From Siphonodentalium dalli (lineage: Eukaryota; Mollusca; Scaphopoda; Gadilida; Siphonodentaliidae), in contig CP136065.1 of assembly GCA_032622095.1 (NCBI GenBank), positions 216,052,151 through 216,116,150 on the forward strand: a stretch of DNA of 64,000 nt, given 5' to 3'. Positions 23,400 to 36,200 of the stretch are shown piece by piece (the stretch's first letter is position 1; every line of letters begins with the position of its first letter). A program made the translations under genes and the position numbers. The notes under the pieces are model-generated. The model was given only the letters and a program-made list of their open reading frames with translations, searched no databases and was not told the DNA's origin.

Positions 23400-24799
23400 A
23401 GGGAGACTGTACTCAAATGTGACCCGCCATATCAAATCCAGTCGTAAGTCGGGATTTTTTTTACCCTGTGACCATAGGTCGCCTCGCATATATAAATAAG
23501 AGAATGTATTGGCCTAACAATTTTAATAATTTTTTCTTGTATTCTTTAATAATTTCACCCATACAGAGCCCCAGACAAACATGAGCAGACGACACTCTTC
23601 TATATGCTTCTATATATGTGTGGGGCTCCCTGCAGGGTAATGGATGTTTTTTATTTTATGTCCTAAAAATTGTAAGAAAGATTTATTTAAAAAAAATGAT
23701 AAAAAATTGTTAGGCCAATGCATTCTTTTATATATGCGAGGCGACCTATGGTCGACTCGCATATATAAGAGAATGCATTGGCACAGGGTAAAAAAATCCC
23801 GACTTACGACTGGATTTGATATGGCGGTTCACAAATGTTGTTGTTGGTTTCTATATTCTCTGCTTCGTAGAATAAGGTCACCAGATTTCAATTATTTGAG
23901 TACGAAGTACCCGACAAGAATAACAACTATGTTACAGATGGCAGATAAGCCGGAATGAAAAATCGAACACTTGTCATCAAGATAGTTTTGTTCAGTTTTC
24001 AGGCAAATGTATCAAATAAATGTTATATATTATATGCATGACAGGCCCACATACTCATTAATTTTATTGTATAGTCAGCAAGTGGCTTGAAACCCTGTTA
24101 TCAACATATATTTTACATGATGTGTGCCAAATGTTATTCAATCCACTGTCCATGCAATTAATTTGATCTCATCGTTACAAGAAATTCGTAACTTTGTTTA
24201 TGGCTTCAGTCATAAGGAATCACTGAAATAGACGACAGTGTTAACGTTTCACTTAATTTATGACTGCAGGCCTCTCCAGTGATGTTTACCCAGCTAGATT
24301 GACACCAGTTGATCACGAAAATGCAAGAAAAATCATAGGTCATGTGTTTACTTTTAAAAATAAATCCCCAAGTGTATGACAGGCCTATCCCACAGCCAAA
24401 TTTTATCTGGAAAAAACCAGAACTACAGCAGCTAGTTAAATAATTTCACACTCACAAAAATCCATCCCCCATTAATTCACCAGTTTAAATTATTTAGATA
24501 TGAAAGTCAAATAAAATAAACTATATTTCATCCTTTAATAAAGTGCCACATGTATCAGGTGAAGGTCATTCTTCAATTACCTTCACCTCTAGCATTCCAC
24601 GGTGCACTCGCTCCCCGACTCGGGAACACATTTAACTCCCTGATTCCATAAACTAAATTTATATTAAATTATTAAATTATATTTTAATAAAAACTGTTAA
24701 CCTATTAACATTTACAGAAGACATCTTTGACTCAAATTATTTTTCTCAATATTATTGACATAGATCGGGAATTTTTTGAAATTTGCATACAGTCTCCCT
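23400..24799. mobile_element. 1.4 kb TTAA-type element carrying the double-hairpin core
   Basis: Ends AGGGAGACTGTACTCAAAT and GAAATTTGCATACAGTCTCC plus CT are flanked by CTAA (mutated) on the left and TTAA on the right (24800-24803). Just inside the left end, CCGCCATATCAAATCCAGTC with GTAAG at 23427 is mirrored at about 23800-23830. Between them is the same CCCTGTG...CACAGGG double-hairpin core found in other families, here degraded on its left side. The rest (23840-24780) is AT-rich without recognisable coding. Confidence 0.7.
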
Positions 24800-25070
24800 T
24801 TAAGCCGCATTAATTTCTTTCAATAAATGAATTATTTTATGTTGGTGATGTTAATATTAATTATAGTGCATAAAATTGCTGTGACTTCTACTTGCATGCT
24901 TTCCTATTGCCTTTATCCCATTGACAGCAATCATCTATTCTTCATCTATGGATGTTCTGATACACACAGACCGACACAAGCTTGTGAATGGGTTTGTCCA
25001 TACTGTTGAATAGCATGAGTGCCATCGCAGCCTTGACTTCTATTCTTCCACGATGGCAGAAGTGAGGTAT

Positions 25071-25545
25071 CGACAAACCCATTGGCACACATGTCAGTCT
25101 ATGTTTATTACGCCCCACAGGCAGGGCTTGTCTTGTTATGTATGATTTTGTTTTTATACGCCCATTTAAAAAAAAACGGGACATATTGTTTTTGGTGTGT
25201 CAGTCCGATTTTGATTTTCGGATGATATTTGGTAATTGGGTTTACTAGTACAAAATACAGGTTAAGTTCGAATTCGGTTCCGCCCACCAATATTCACCAG
25301 TTATGGCCCTTTTTTTTGGAATGACCACAGGTGTATTTTGCTACGCCTTAGTGATGCTCGAGGCGAATGTCCGCACTGTGTGGAATCAACATACGACACG
25401 ACAAGAACAATTTTATTCTAGGAATATGCATGTAATAAAATATAAACCCTATGCTTCTCATCATCATTCATTTGTAGCGTGTTCACTGTTCAGATCCCTT
25501 CAGCTGCCGGATGATGTTCATTGAACTTATTAACTGAACATCCAG
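25071..25545. repeat. About 0.5 kb interspersed repeat, copy 1
   Basis: From CGACAAACCCATTGGCACAC through the oligo-A/GGGACATATTGTTTTTGGTG block to GTGTTCACTGTTCAGATCCC and GAACATCCAGGCC. It matches 26085-26650 along its length with indels. The minus-strand block with ATATTATA and GGTCTGTCGGTC resembles a dispersed element; no TIR identified. Confidence 0.7.
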
Positions 25546-25557
25546 GCCTGAGAATAT

Positions 25558-25880
25558 GCAGAATGAGGTCCCCAGAGGGTGAATTTAGTGGTGCTCCCCC
25601 ACACATCGGGCTAGCATCACTAAATGCACCCTCTGGGGACCTCTTTCTGATTAGGCCTTATCTGCTATGGGAGACCTAGACTCAGTTTGAAGTTCTCAAA
25701 TGGTGAATATTGTGATGTACACCCATTGGGAACCTCGATTGTGCAATGTGTCGTCTGCAAATTTTGGGATATAGAGAAACTAAACTAAAAAAGAAATAGA
25801 ATCTATGTGACGAATTTGATAATAAAGAAACTTTCCAGAGAAGATGAGGCCTAAGTAGAATGAGGTCCCCAGATATACCT
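25558..25880. mobile_element. GCAGAATGAGGTCCCCAGAG hairpin MITE, copy 1
   Basis: The first 92 bases form a hairpin (CAGAGGGTGAATTTAGTG / CACTAAATGCACCCTCTG around a GCTAGC-containing loop). The following 200 bases (AGTTTGAAGTTCTCAAATGG...GAGAAGATGAGGCCTAAG) match 47893-48110 closely, including AACCTCGATTGTGCAATGTG. The right-hand AGAATGAGGTCCCCAGA appears at 25858 but is cut short. Confidence 0.75.
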
Positions 25881-26084
25881 TATGCCTTCTTGGCATTGTT
25901 AATTTGTATGACTTTAGCCCTCATCAGTGTAAACAAACCTTGTGCGCTAGTTCAGGGATCCACAAACCTTGAAATACAGTGTCAGTCATTTGCAGAATGA
26001 GGTCCCCAGATGGTGAATTTAGTGATGCTATCATTTATTTGTAGTGGTGTTCAGATAATCCCTTCAGCTGGCCAACTAAGGTTT

Positions 26085-26650
26085 CGACAAATCCATTGGC
26101 ACACATGTCATTCTATGTTTATTACATGCCACCGTCCCAGTTTATTTAGAAACAGACAGGGCTTGTCTTGTATGATGTTTTTTATATGCCATTTTTTTTT
26201 TTTAAACGAGACATATTATATTTTTGGTCTGTCGGTCCTCTTTTGATTTCCGGATGATAACTTTAGATAGTCTCGACTGTATGGAATGAAATTTGGTATG
26301 TAGGTTTACTATCACAAGGTCAAGTTCAAATTTCGGTTCCACCCACAAATTTTCACCAGTTCTGGCCCTTTGTTGGAATTACCACAGGTGTATTTTGCCA
26401 TGCCTTAGTGATGCTCTTGTTATTTTATAGTTCCGCTTTCATGGTCGAGGTGAATGTCATTTACGTTCCAGAGGTGTGGAATCGGAATCAAAACACGACA
26501 TGACAGGAACGATATGATTCTAGGAATATGCATGTAACAAAATATAAGCATACCCTATTGATTCTCATCATGATTCATTTGTAGCGGTGTTCAGATAATC
26601 CCTTCAGCTGCACAATGATGTTCATTGATCTTATTAATAGCTGAACATCC
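26085..26650. repeat. Interspersed repeat, copy 2
   Basis: Second copy of the 25071-25545 sequence, longer because of indels (TTTATTTAGAAACAGACAG inserted; an extra TTATTTTATAGTTCCGCTTT segment). Preceded at 25994 by another half copy of the GCAGAATGAGGTCCCCAGAT MITE terminus. Confidence 0.7.
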
Positions 26651-26977
26651 AATGGTCTATTATTAATTTGCATGGATGTACAGGTAACATAAGCTGACAA
26701 CACATAAATAAAAGTACAGATGGAGTCCTATTTATTGAGGGAATAGGTCGTTTGGGGTAACTACTCATCAATGATGCTTTAGTATATTTGTAGTTTGACT
26801 TATTGGCAGATTTTATGTGTTTGCTCTGATATCACATGATGTACTCACACCGAGAATATTTCTATAGCAGCCCAAATTTGAATTTTCCATTGTAAATCTC
26901 TCTACTGACCCAGATCATTGAATTGCATCAATATGAATGAAATAGAAACAAGCCTGCAAATAGTGTGTCTGTCATTT

Positions 26978-27190
26978 GCAGAAGAGGTCCCCAGAGTGCG
27001 AATTTAGCGACGCTATCCCGCAGTGGGCTAGCATCACCAAACTCACCCTCTGGGGTCCTCATTCTGCTTAGAACTCAACTTCTATGGGAGACGTAGGATA
27101 AGATTGAAGATGGTGATGTTCACCTATTATTCACCTGTGCAGGATAGCATCACTAAATTCACCCTCTGGGGACCTCGTTCTGCAAATGAC
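26978..27190. mobile_element. GAGGTCCCCAGAG hairpin MITE, copy 2
   Basis: Left hairpin 26978-27071 (GAGGTCCCCAGAGTGCGAAT / CACCCTCTGGGGTCCTCATT). Right half hairpin at 27143-27190 (GGATAGCATCACTAAATTCA to GGACCTCGTTCTGCAAATGA). A shorter version of the 47794-48207 element. Confidence 0.7.
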
Positions 27191-27309
27191 ATGCACACTA
27201 TTTCCAGACGTGAATAGAAACCACGGTAAACAGGGTGACCATATAAATTAAGTCATACATTTGTTGGTTATTTATTTCATACTTTGACATGTATATACCC
27301 ACCTATTAA

Positions 27310-27682
27310 CCCTTTACCCAACAAACCGGCCAAATAAAGCTTCAACAGCCTAAAATATCTTCGGTCTGTCTCAATAGAACCATACAAATATGGATATCAT
27401 TGGAACCGGCTCCTTGACCACATTGTGATAGTTACAGTTATGCCCTGTGCCAATGCATTCTCTTATATATGCGAGTCGACCATAGGTCGCCTCGCATATA
27501 TAAGAGAATGCATTGGCCGCAAAAAAAATCTTTTTTTACCATTTTTTCTTACATTCTTTAACAATTTTATAATTTTTAATGTGTTAAGCCAATGCATTCT
27601 CTTATAAATGCGAGGCGACCTATGGTCGACTCGCATATATAAGAGAATGCATTGGCACAGGGCCGTTCTGTTGGGTAAAGGG
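27310..27682. mobile_element. TTAA-type double-hairpin MITE (CCCTTTACCCAACA family, copy 3)
   Basis: 373 bp with TTAA on both sides (27306-27309, 27683-27686). Same orientation as copy 2 and lacks the second AACCGGCC unit of the left arm. Both hairpins are intact except one base (CTTATAAATG). Confidence 0.92.
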
Positions 27683-27935
27683 TTAATGACTTTATGGGCA
27701 TCTACTCAACTTCAGAAGGTTCCTCGTTTAGTATACTTTGGTATACCTGTCTTGAATACTAATCAAGGCATTCAGGATATCGGTTTATGGATTCTTATAT
27801 TTTGTAACACACAACTTAAGACTATATATGCAACATGAATGGCTGAATGCCAGTTTGCTTATGTTTCATTCTATATGTGCAGGAGTTGGCTTTTCCAAAG
27901 CAAAGCCATGTAGCTATAGCTTGGATCTTGATTAA

Positions 27936-28183
27936 CCCTTTGATGACTGGAGCTTCCTGGATTTTGTAGAAAACCCTGTGCCAATGCATTCTCTTGTGAG
28001 TCGCCCATAGGGCGCCTTGCATATTTTAGAGAATGCATTGGCCTAACAATATTACCTTGATCTTGTAAGCCAGTGCATTCTTTTATATATGCGAGGCTCC
28101 CTAAGGGAGACTTGCATATATAAGAGAATGCATTGGCACAGGGTCTTCTATACTGCACCAGCACAGCTCCCGTCATGAAAGGG
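27936..28183. mobile_element. TTAA-type double-hairpin MITE (CCCTTTGATGACTGGAGC family)
   Basis: 248 bp with TTAA on both sides (27932-27935, 28184-28187). Termini CCCTTTGATGACTGGAGC and GCTCCCGTCATGAAAGGG differ from the CCCTTTACCC family. The interior again carries two GCCAATGCATTCTC hairpins, with loops CGCCCATAGGGCG and CTCCCTAAGGGAG. Confidence 0.88.
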
Positions 28184-28187
28184 TTAA

Positions 28188-29106
28188 GGCTTCATTTTAT
28201 TATTTATTTAATTTGTTAGCCCTGTCAGCACCAGTTGAACCCGTGATTTTGGCTTGATATAAACAAGGAATTAATTAAAGTTGTGTTACTTCCGTCTCCG
28301 ACTAATAATTGAGAGATTTATGAATATTTTATACCAGAACAATTTGTTTTATTTGTTGTTGGTCTTTACCATGTTGGTTCCTGAGCTCATGTATTTTTCT
28401 GTATATTCAATTCCGAACTGATAAAAATATGTATAAGGTAATATACATAAAATATAAATAAATTATATTTAATTTTGAATTTGTATGCTTTTACTATTCC
28501 ATTTATGGTCTTTTATAGTTATAGCCCATCTTTGGCCAACTAAACGACAAACCTGCTTTACTAGCCATGTTTAGCCGCATGTACGTGTAGTGTAACATGT
28601 GTTACCATGGCATTGCTATGGATGACGCACTTGACCAGAAAAGTCATGTGATTTTACAGCACCAAAACTATGTTTTATATAGATTTAAACGGACATGGCT
28701 CATTCGAACCTCCAAAGTTTTTCTACGTAATTTGGAGCGACGGATATGATAGGTCGATAAATAAACAAAATATTGATACATCGGCTTCATATGCTCTGAA
28801 AAATACTTGTCAAAGTCACAGCCATTTTTCAGCCATTTTCAACTTTTCGCCAGAAGTCAGACAAACGCTCTTTATTGCTACCATATCAGGAACAGACTAC
28901 CACGGAACGCTCTTTTCTTTTCCATGTTGCGCAAATGGTGGTTTTTTGTTTGGGACTCAAACACTGTATCCACAGTTGTATTACTTCAATGCGTCTTTTT
29001 GGGTTTCATAATGCTCGTAGAAAGTAGTTCAGATATTTATCGACCTATTTCGATACTGAGAAAAATTCAAAAGCAAATAATATTATGTGTATTTTGCTTA
29101 ATATGC
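28188..29106. other. Intergenic, one unassigned open frame
   Basis: AT-rich. A plus-strand frame of 113 codons near 28670 (beginning MFYIDLNGHGSFEPP) overlaps another of 134 in a different frame. I recognise no family in either, see no convincing splice or codon pattern, and do not call a gene. Confidence 0.4.
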
Positions 29107-29110
29107 TTAA

Positions 29111-29590
29111 AGGTACTCAATCCGAACAGAGGGTCCCCATCTCAACAGATTCCAACAACAACAATCCGATCAGAGGGTCCTATATTACTATTTCTTTGGC
29201 TTTGGGGGTAAAAAATATTTGATTCGAGTCGAGGAACCCATCAAACAAAGCTAAGAGTTATTAGATATTGATTTTTGAAACTTGTTACTTACTCGAGATG
29301 AGTACTAATAATTGCCTTCAACTGCCGTAATCTGCTCGGGATGTGTACACCAAAATCTATTCAAACAGACAAGGATGGATAACTCTAAAATCAAGTGGTA
29401 ATAATAACGCAATTTTGACTGAGTTCTGGGCCAGAAAGTATTCCCGATAATGAAAAATAATAGATTTCTAAAATCGATATCTAACAAATCTGAGCTTTGA
29501 TGGGTGACTTCCTCGACTCGAATCAAATATTTTTGACTCCCGAAGCCATTGAAATAGTAATTGAGAGGAGTTTTATCGGATTGAGTACCT
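29111..29590. mobile_element. TTAA-type MITE (AGGTACTCAATCCGA family, copy 1)
   Basis: 480 bp flanked by TTAA (29107-29110 and 29591-29594). Ends AGGTACTCAATCCGA and TCGGATTGAGTACCT. Subterminal inverted arms include TTTGATTCGAGTCGAGGAAC and its complement. No coding. Confidence 0.9.
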
Positions 29591-29735
29591 TTAATAGTGT
29601 TCGATCAAAATAAGCTCTTGTAGGCTAATGCCATTCTCACAATTCGTTATTAGAAAGAGTGGATAATTCCTCTTTGCTACAAGTTTTGTATGCTGTATGT
29701 TGGGAAAAAAATTTCTAATGGTTTGACTGCCGTGT

Positions 29736-30050
29736 AGGCGAAATCATCACATAAGTAAGGTGACTTCTGTTGGCAATCGCAACACACATTACATGTTACA
29801 CTTACGAGTGGCTAACCTAGCTACAATTTCTCTGCCGCTGTCCTTCAGCATTGTGTAAAATTCAGGTATGGGGGAGCAAAAATGATTGACTGGTGTAGGC
29901 GAAATCATTATATAAGTCAGGTGACTTCCATTTGCAATGGCGACACTCATTACATGTTACACGTACATGTGGTTAACCTAGCTACAATTTCTCTGCCACT
30001 GTCCTTCAGCAATTATGTGAAAGTTTATTTCATTGTGTAAAATTGGGGGG
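29736..30050. repeat. About 159-bp tandem duplication
   Basis: GTAGGCGAAATCATCACATA at 29736 recurs at 29895 as GTAGGCGAAATCATTATATA. The shared sequence ATGTTACAC..., GCTACAATTTCTCTGCC and CTGTCCTTCAGCA(A)TT follows. Copies about 90% similar by eye. The second copy reaches into the likely NARS2 3' UTR. Confidence 0.8.
30024..30029 (-). promoter_or_regulatory. Candidate NARS2 poly(A) signal
   Basis: TTTATT on the plus strand gives AATAAA on the minus strand, about 75 bases after the NARS2 stop. Confidence 0.55.
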
Positions 30051-30103
30051 CAGAAATGATGAGAACATTTATATATAAATTAGCAATTAATATTTAACAA
30101 ATA

Positions 30104-30248
30104 TCATAATTTACAATCTCTTTGTGATCGTGGAAATGGAATTGTGTCTTTGATATTTTGAAAGCCAAGAAACCACTGTATAAATCTCTCAAACCCAAGC
30201 CCAAAGCCACCATGAGGGACGGATCCAAATCGTCGGATATCTAGGTAC
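30104..30248 (-). CDS. NARS2: NARS2 exon 13 (terminal)
   Basis: After acceptor TTTACAG it encodes [20 protein letters not shown] and then RFIQWFLGF...[17 protein letters not shown], stop TGA at 30104-30106. GFGLGFER is class II motif 3, the ATP-binding arginine loop. The first 37 bases and the acceptor are part of a 96-bp tandem triplication (30212-30492). Confidence 0.94.
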
Positions 30249-33200
30249 CTGTAAATGGAACAATAGATATAATAGTAATGAATATGAGGTGAGTAATGTA
30301 AGCCAACGTGAGGGACTGATCCAAATCGTCGAATATCTAGGTACCTGTAAATGGAACAATAAATATAATAGTAAAGAATATGAGATGAGTAATGTAAGCC
30401 AACGTGAGGGACTGATCCAAATCGTCGGATATCTAGGTATCTGTAAATGGAACAATAAATATAATAGTAAAGAATATGAGGTGAGTAATGTTGACTATAT
30501 TTTGGTCAATAAGTTTTATATGTTATTTTTAAGAGAAATGTTAAAGGTACTCAATCCGATCAGAGGGTCCCCATATCACATCAATATACAACAACAACAT
30601 TTCTTCATAATACGCTTTAGTTATCAGAATCGATTAATTGCAACAAAATAATGCTAACCACTGTCAATTATGGTATCAAATTTCCCAAAACGTGTTATTT
30701 ATCACCATTTTGTTCAATGAAATACCACTATTATCACTTGAGTATTCTGAAATTTGACCGTATTACCACTTGTTTTTAGAGTTATCCATCTTCATCCGCA
30801 ATTTTGACTGAGACCATTCGTTTGACGGCATGTTTAAAAAGTCGATATATGATCACTCTGAGCTTTGATGGGTAGGTTCCTCGACTCAAATCAAATATTT
30901 TTTACCCTCGAAGCCAAAGAAATAGTAATTTATGGGTGTTTAATCAGATTGAGTACCTTTAAGGAGGTGCAGTCAACTGAACAAACGTCAACTGATTCCA
31001 TTCATATTTAGTATATGTAAATTTCACCACCATCCTTTTATTTACTTTTTAGTGATTCTCGGTGTGCTAAAAAACTTGACGAGAGCCATCTTTGATGGGC
31101 AACCCTTGTTTTCATTACACCTCCTTAAATAAGAGGTAACCTTTCCTTGCAGAAATGTTAAGGTCAAGGTAAGAGGCAACTAAGATATAGCATATAATGT
31201 CTTGAAGCATAAAGTTTTCTTTCCCAATTACTACCTTCGAATATGTCCATAGTCTTAACTGGTCGGTAGAAGATTTTTCAAGCTTTCCCCAATTTCAGCA
31301 TGAGTATAATGATATACCTTTGTAATCATATGAGGAATTATTACTGAACAGTGTTATTGAACTTAAAATAGAGAAACTGAGAAATAAATAGGGACATACC
31401 ACTCGTAATCATGTGTGAGTCCAATTTTATCAAGCTTTTCTTTGAGAGAGTCATATCTGTGTTCCCTGAGTGAACCGCCAATCATCTCTCCGACATCAGG
31501 AAACAAGAGATCCACGGCTGCAGACTGCAGAAATAATCAAATGGATTAATGTGTCATTAATAATTCAAACATAGGCCCAATTTGAATGTCATTGATTGGT
31601 CACAATTAGAATTATACATCATTTTCCATTTGACCATGCTAAAAGCCAGGGTGAGAATTTTCTAGTATTTCATGCACACTCTCATTAAAGACATCTTTTG
31701 TGCTTATTTCAATTACTCAAACTGATAAGTAAGCACCCAGGTTTTCATTCTAGTTTAGACATATTTTATTTTAACCAATATAATGTACAAAGTTCATGGT
31801 ATGATGATGAAAGATATTGATGGTTATAATGGGATTTGGCAGTAAGCATAGTGCTTATTTTAAGCCATCTCCTACACATATGAAATATTGAATGGTGACC
31901 ATTTCATACAGACAAAAATAGAATGTACATTTCGATGTATATGAATGTATATAGCTCAATGAAATTACTGTTGTTATTGTTAATTATAATGTGCCTGACA
32001 GCCCCCCCCCCCTTCCAATCGTAGCAGGTTTTGGCAGGGTACTTTGGGATCGATATTACACTTAATTTATCGTATACATCAGGTCTGTGCATAATATGGC
32101 TTGAATCTGCCAGTTAGTTCTATATATTTCTGAATGTTAGCAAATATCTCAATGTTTTTGGCTAAGTGAGGTGATTTTGAACCTTCTAAGAGTGTTTTTG
32201 TTTCCAAATTGTTAAGGTTGCTGAGACATATATCTCTCTCGTCTTCAAAGACTGGGCAATAGTGCAAGAAGTGTGATACTGTTTCAACTTCGCCACATAT
32301 ACAATAATGATTGTCTTGTAAATGATTGCAATATAAGTCGTAGTTCAGATTGCTACACCCTAGTCATAGTCGACAGGTTTTCATTCTATTTATATTCCGA
32401 GATAAAAATAAAATTGCAAAACAAATTTGGTTTAGATCAGCCATTTCTTTATAGCACATGAATGCCAGAATCAAATTAGGCATATGCATTACAAATACAG
32501 TATCAGACTACTATGTACATGCATTGCTGAGACTTACAGTTTTGCTGTCTTCGTTCTCGAGCATATAGAATGGCTTTAGAGGAGCTGGGTAGTCTGTGAC
32601 GAACACGGGGATATTATCACAGTGTTTCACCAGGTATTTTTCATGTTCCTTGTTCATGTCAATGCCCCACTGCAAAAATTATCATATACTGATTTTTAAA
32701 TAGGCTATTTTGTTATCTCAACAACAAATACTTTTTTCTTTTACAAACTACACTAAAACTCCATCATCTTCCAATGTAATGATCATGCCCTCTAAATAAT
32801 TTATATCTTCCTGAATCCATGCCTGGACATGTCATTCACAACTTAGGTTGACTGTTTTTCTCGCATTTCCTCCACGTGGGCCGCGATTCGCTTCGATTTG
32901 ATTTTGATTTTTTCATGGTTCTTAAATAGTATATGTTGTAACTAAAATATATACGGTACTTCGCTTAACTTCCCTCTTTCATTTTGGCTGTTGCACGGTA
33001 TGCAATACCAATTAACTTGACAAACGTTCTTCCTTCCTGCACTCTATCCCTCTACCCTCTCCTTGAACAATATTTTTCGGATCTAACATGTTATCCCCGT
33101 CTGCTAAATTTACCCTATATGGTATCTATTCTGATACCAAGGGTAAACTTCCTACTCTGAGGAAAAGACTTGATAAAAGCCTTTTAGGCTTGTTGTCTAA

Positions 33201-36200
33201 TCCCCGTTTTGAACATTATTATTAATTATGTCAATTTGTTTGTATGTATTGCATGTTCTGTTCGAAATTAAATATTGTTTACACCAACTTAGGGATATAT
33301 GTGGCCAAAAAAAGGATTAAGATGCAGCTGTAAGATGCAGGAAATTTCTCTGTTTGGCACTTATTTCAGATACTAATGCTGTATAAAAAAAAGCCGTTGC
33401 CACTTATTTAGGGTCCGGCGAAGCTTCGAGATTCGATTCGATTCGAAATCGTCTTACTGATTCGATTCGATTCGAAATCGATCGTCTAATTCGAATGTAG
33501 TTCGAATCACCACATTAACCTCATTCTGTACGAACTTGTTGAACAGCGTGTCCTACAAAAGCTCTAAAACAAACGCATGCAGATGTCGTTGCTAACGCCG
33601 TCAGAGCACGAGATGCGGTCCTGTTTCGTTCAGTAAATTTCAATAGAGTTATTGCTCTTGGGTCGTCGCGGCGAAATATCCATATCATCGATCCATCTCT
33701 TGTGCCCTTCCCTACTTTTTATTTATCCAAAGTTATAATGGCGGAAATTAAAAGTTATTTTGAATACAGCGTTGATAAATTCAGGTGCAAATCGTGCACG
33801 ACTGTACTATCAGTTCAGAAAACAGGCACTACCTCCCACTTATGGGCACACCTTAGCCGCAGTCATCCTGCAATCCACCATGAGGCAAAAGAAAAGAAAG
33901 ACTCAAAAAGAAAATTAACCTGCAACACGTCTAGTAGTAGCGGCGAGCCCGCTAAAAAGAAACAGTTGTCACTAGCCACCTTTACGATGAAGAAAGAATT
34001 GGGACCCGATGAAAAAAAAAAGTACGACAGAGCTGTGTTGGCATTTGTTGTTGCAGACGGAAGGCCGTTCGAGGTGGCTGCTGGTGAAGGATTCATAAAT
34101 CTCTGCTCAGACCTGACTAATGGCAAGTACACACCGCCCAATCCCAGGACCCTTTCCAGACGACTTGCCGATATTCGCTCAGGCTTGGAATCTGTACTTT
34201 GCAAGACCATTAAGTACGAGAAAGGCAACTCCCGGCCTTCAATAACTTTCGATCACTGGAAGGCCGATAACAGTAGTAATTATTTGGTCCTAACCCTTCA
34301 TTATGTTAGCAAAGATTGGACTTTCGTAACCAAATGCCTATCCGTTTGCAACCTAGAAGATCGTGATGCTGACCACACAGCTGAGGCTACTAAGGATATC
34401 GTCTCTGAACAATTGGCCAAGTACGAGCTGCGTTTGGACGATATAATGTACTCGACGACAGATACGACGAATGTGATGCCATGCACAGCGAGGCTGCTTG
34501 ACATGCCATGGATGGGCTGCTCTGCGCATATTTTGCAGCTGTGCATCAATTCGGCCTTGGATTCGCAGCCAATGATCAAGAACTTGATCTCTGCCGTGCA
34601 TAAAATTGCACAGTTTTTCAATAGCTCTACAGTAGGATTAAGTGCACTGCATAAGTACCAGAAAACCACCAAGAAAAACCCTGATATAAGTGCAGAAAAT
34701 TCTGAAATGCTTCCCGAGTCTGACCCACCGCTCGACGTTTCAACAAGGTTTAATAGCACCCACATGCTCCTCAGCTGGTTTCATGCGAATATCGTCCCGA
34801 TTTCACTCGCCCTCGTTGAATGTCAGAGTAGAAAGAACTGCGCCTATGTTCCACCATCACCACTAAGCAAACCTCTGTCAGAAACCCTCGGTGCTGCGCT
34901 ACCAATTCTTCGACCAACTGCGGAGGCGACATCAATGCTCAGTGCTGACCGGTCAATCACTGTATCGATACTCATCCCGTGTATCCAAACTCTCAGGAAG
35001 AATCTTTTGCTGGACTCCGCCAAAGGAGTTAAAGAATTTCGCAACGAGTTACTGAAGCAATTGAACAATAGGTTCGACTTATCTCTGGCCCACCTGCAGG
35101 CAGGCACATACTTGGATCCCCGCTTTAAAAGCTGCATGACCAATGACACTTCTGTGATTGAAATGTACATCGAGTCTGACTTGAAGCACCAGGGATATGA
35201 TGACGACGCTGTTGGAGCCACAGTGGCGGCTACCTCTGATAAACCTCTTCCTACACCTCAGGCTCCTCAGCCGTACAGCTTGACCGATTCGATGTTTGCT
35301 GAAGTGGAGGCCGCATATGAAAAGACTTGCATGGGCAGTAAAGAAAACAAAGCCCTGAACAGCCGACTACAAGTTGAAATGGAAGCATATTCCCGTGTAC
35401 CACTTCTCGGTAGAAAAGAAAACCCGCTTTCATTCTGGAAAATCAACGAGAGATCTTTCCCCCTGCTTGCCAGAGCAGCATCAGATATTCTGGGAATACA
35501 AGCGACTAACTGTTCCAGTGAGCGTGTGAATTCTGTTGGAGGCATCGTAATAACTGACAGAAGACACAGACTTTCACGCTACAATGCGGAAACACTAATC
35601 TGGTCACGAGTCAACTCAAGTATCATTCTGTCTTCCATTTAATTTTAAATGTTGATGGACACGCCCGCCACAGTGCGATAGTTCGACATTAAATTAATAT
35701 ACACTTGCCTGTTCCAGACTCTGCATGGTGCTCTTGTACTGCTTAGTTTCAAACGTTCTGTTCCATATTCAACAGCAGTGAGGATTATGTTGAGGTTTTC
35801 GACGTTCCAATAAATATTTGCTAGTTTCAGACTTTCTGTGTAATCAAAATTTGGTATATCATATTCCCACCCGTGTTTGTCATATTTCGATACAAAAAAA
35901 CGTTGAGAATGACGAGATCAATCGATATTGAAGTTAATATATAATTGAACCCCGATGTGACTAAAGCGCAATAACTCTATTGAAACGGAGAGCTGAAATT
36001 GTACATAGAGTTACTTCTCGTGGGTCATCGCGGGGCGCAATATCGATTTATCTCGTCATATTTTCATGTGCCGTTCTCAACATTGTTTATTGTGACGCAT
36101 GTCCACACGGCAAGCTGCCAAACACGCACACGTGATGGTATGGGGAGACAGTCCGAGACACTCGCGCGGATCGCCGACATAAATCTAGTTCTTGTCGATT

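Noticed and set aside
27425-27838. Recurring open frames with [12 protein letters not shown] / LAYIRECIG or [16 protein letters not shown]
   Set aside because: They are translations of the 70-bp MITE hairpins and recur at every copy on both strands; no independent coding evidence.
28670-29211. 113- and 134-codon overlapping frames
   Set aside because: Different frames of the same AT-rich stretch; no domain recognised. A gene cannot be excluded but is not supported.
33863-35545. Minus-strand frames of 60-154 codons inside the hAT transposase
   Set aside because: Antisense shadows of a conserved coding sequence.
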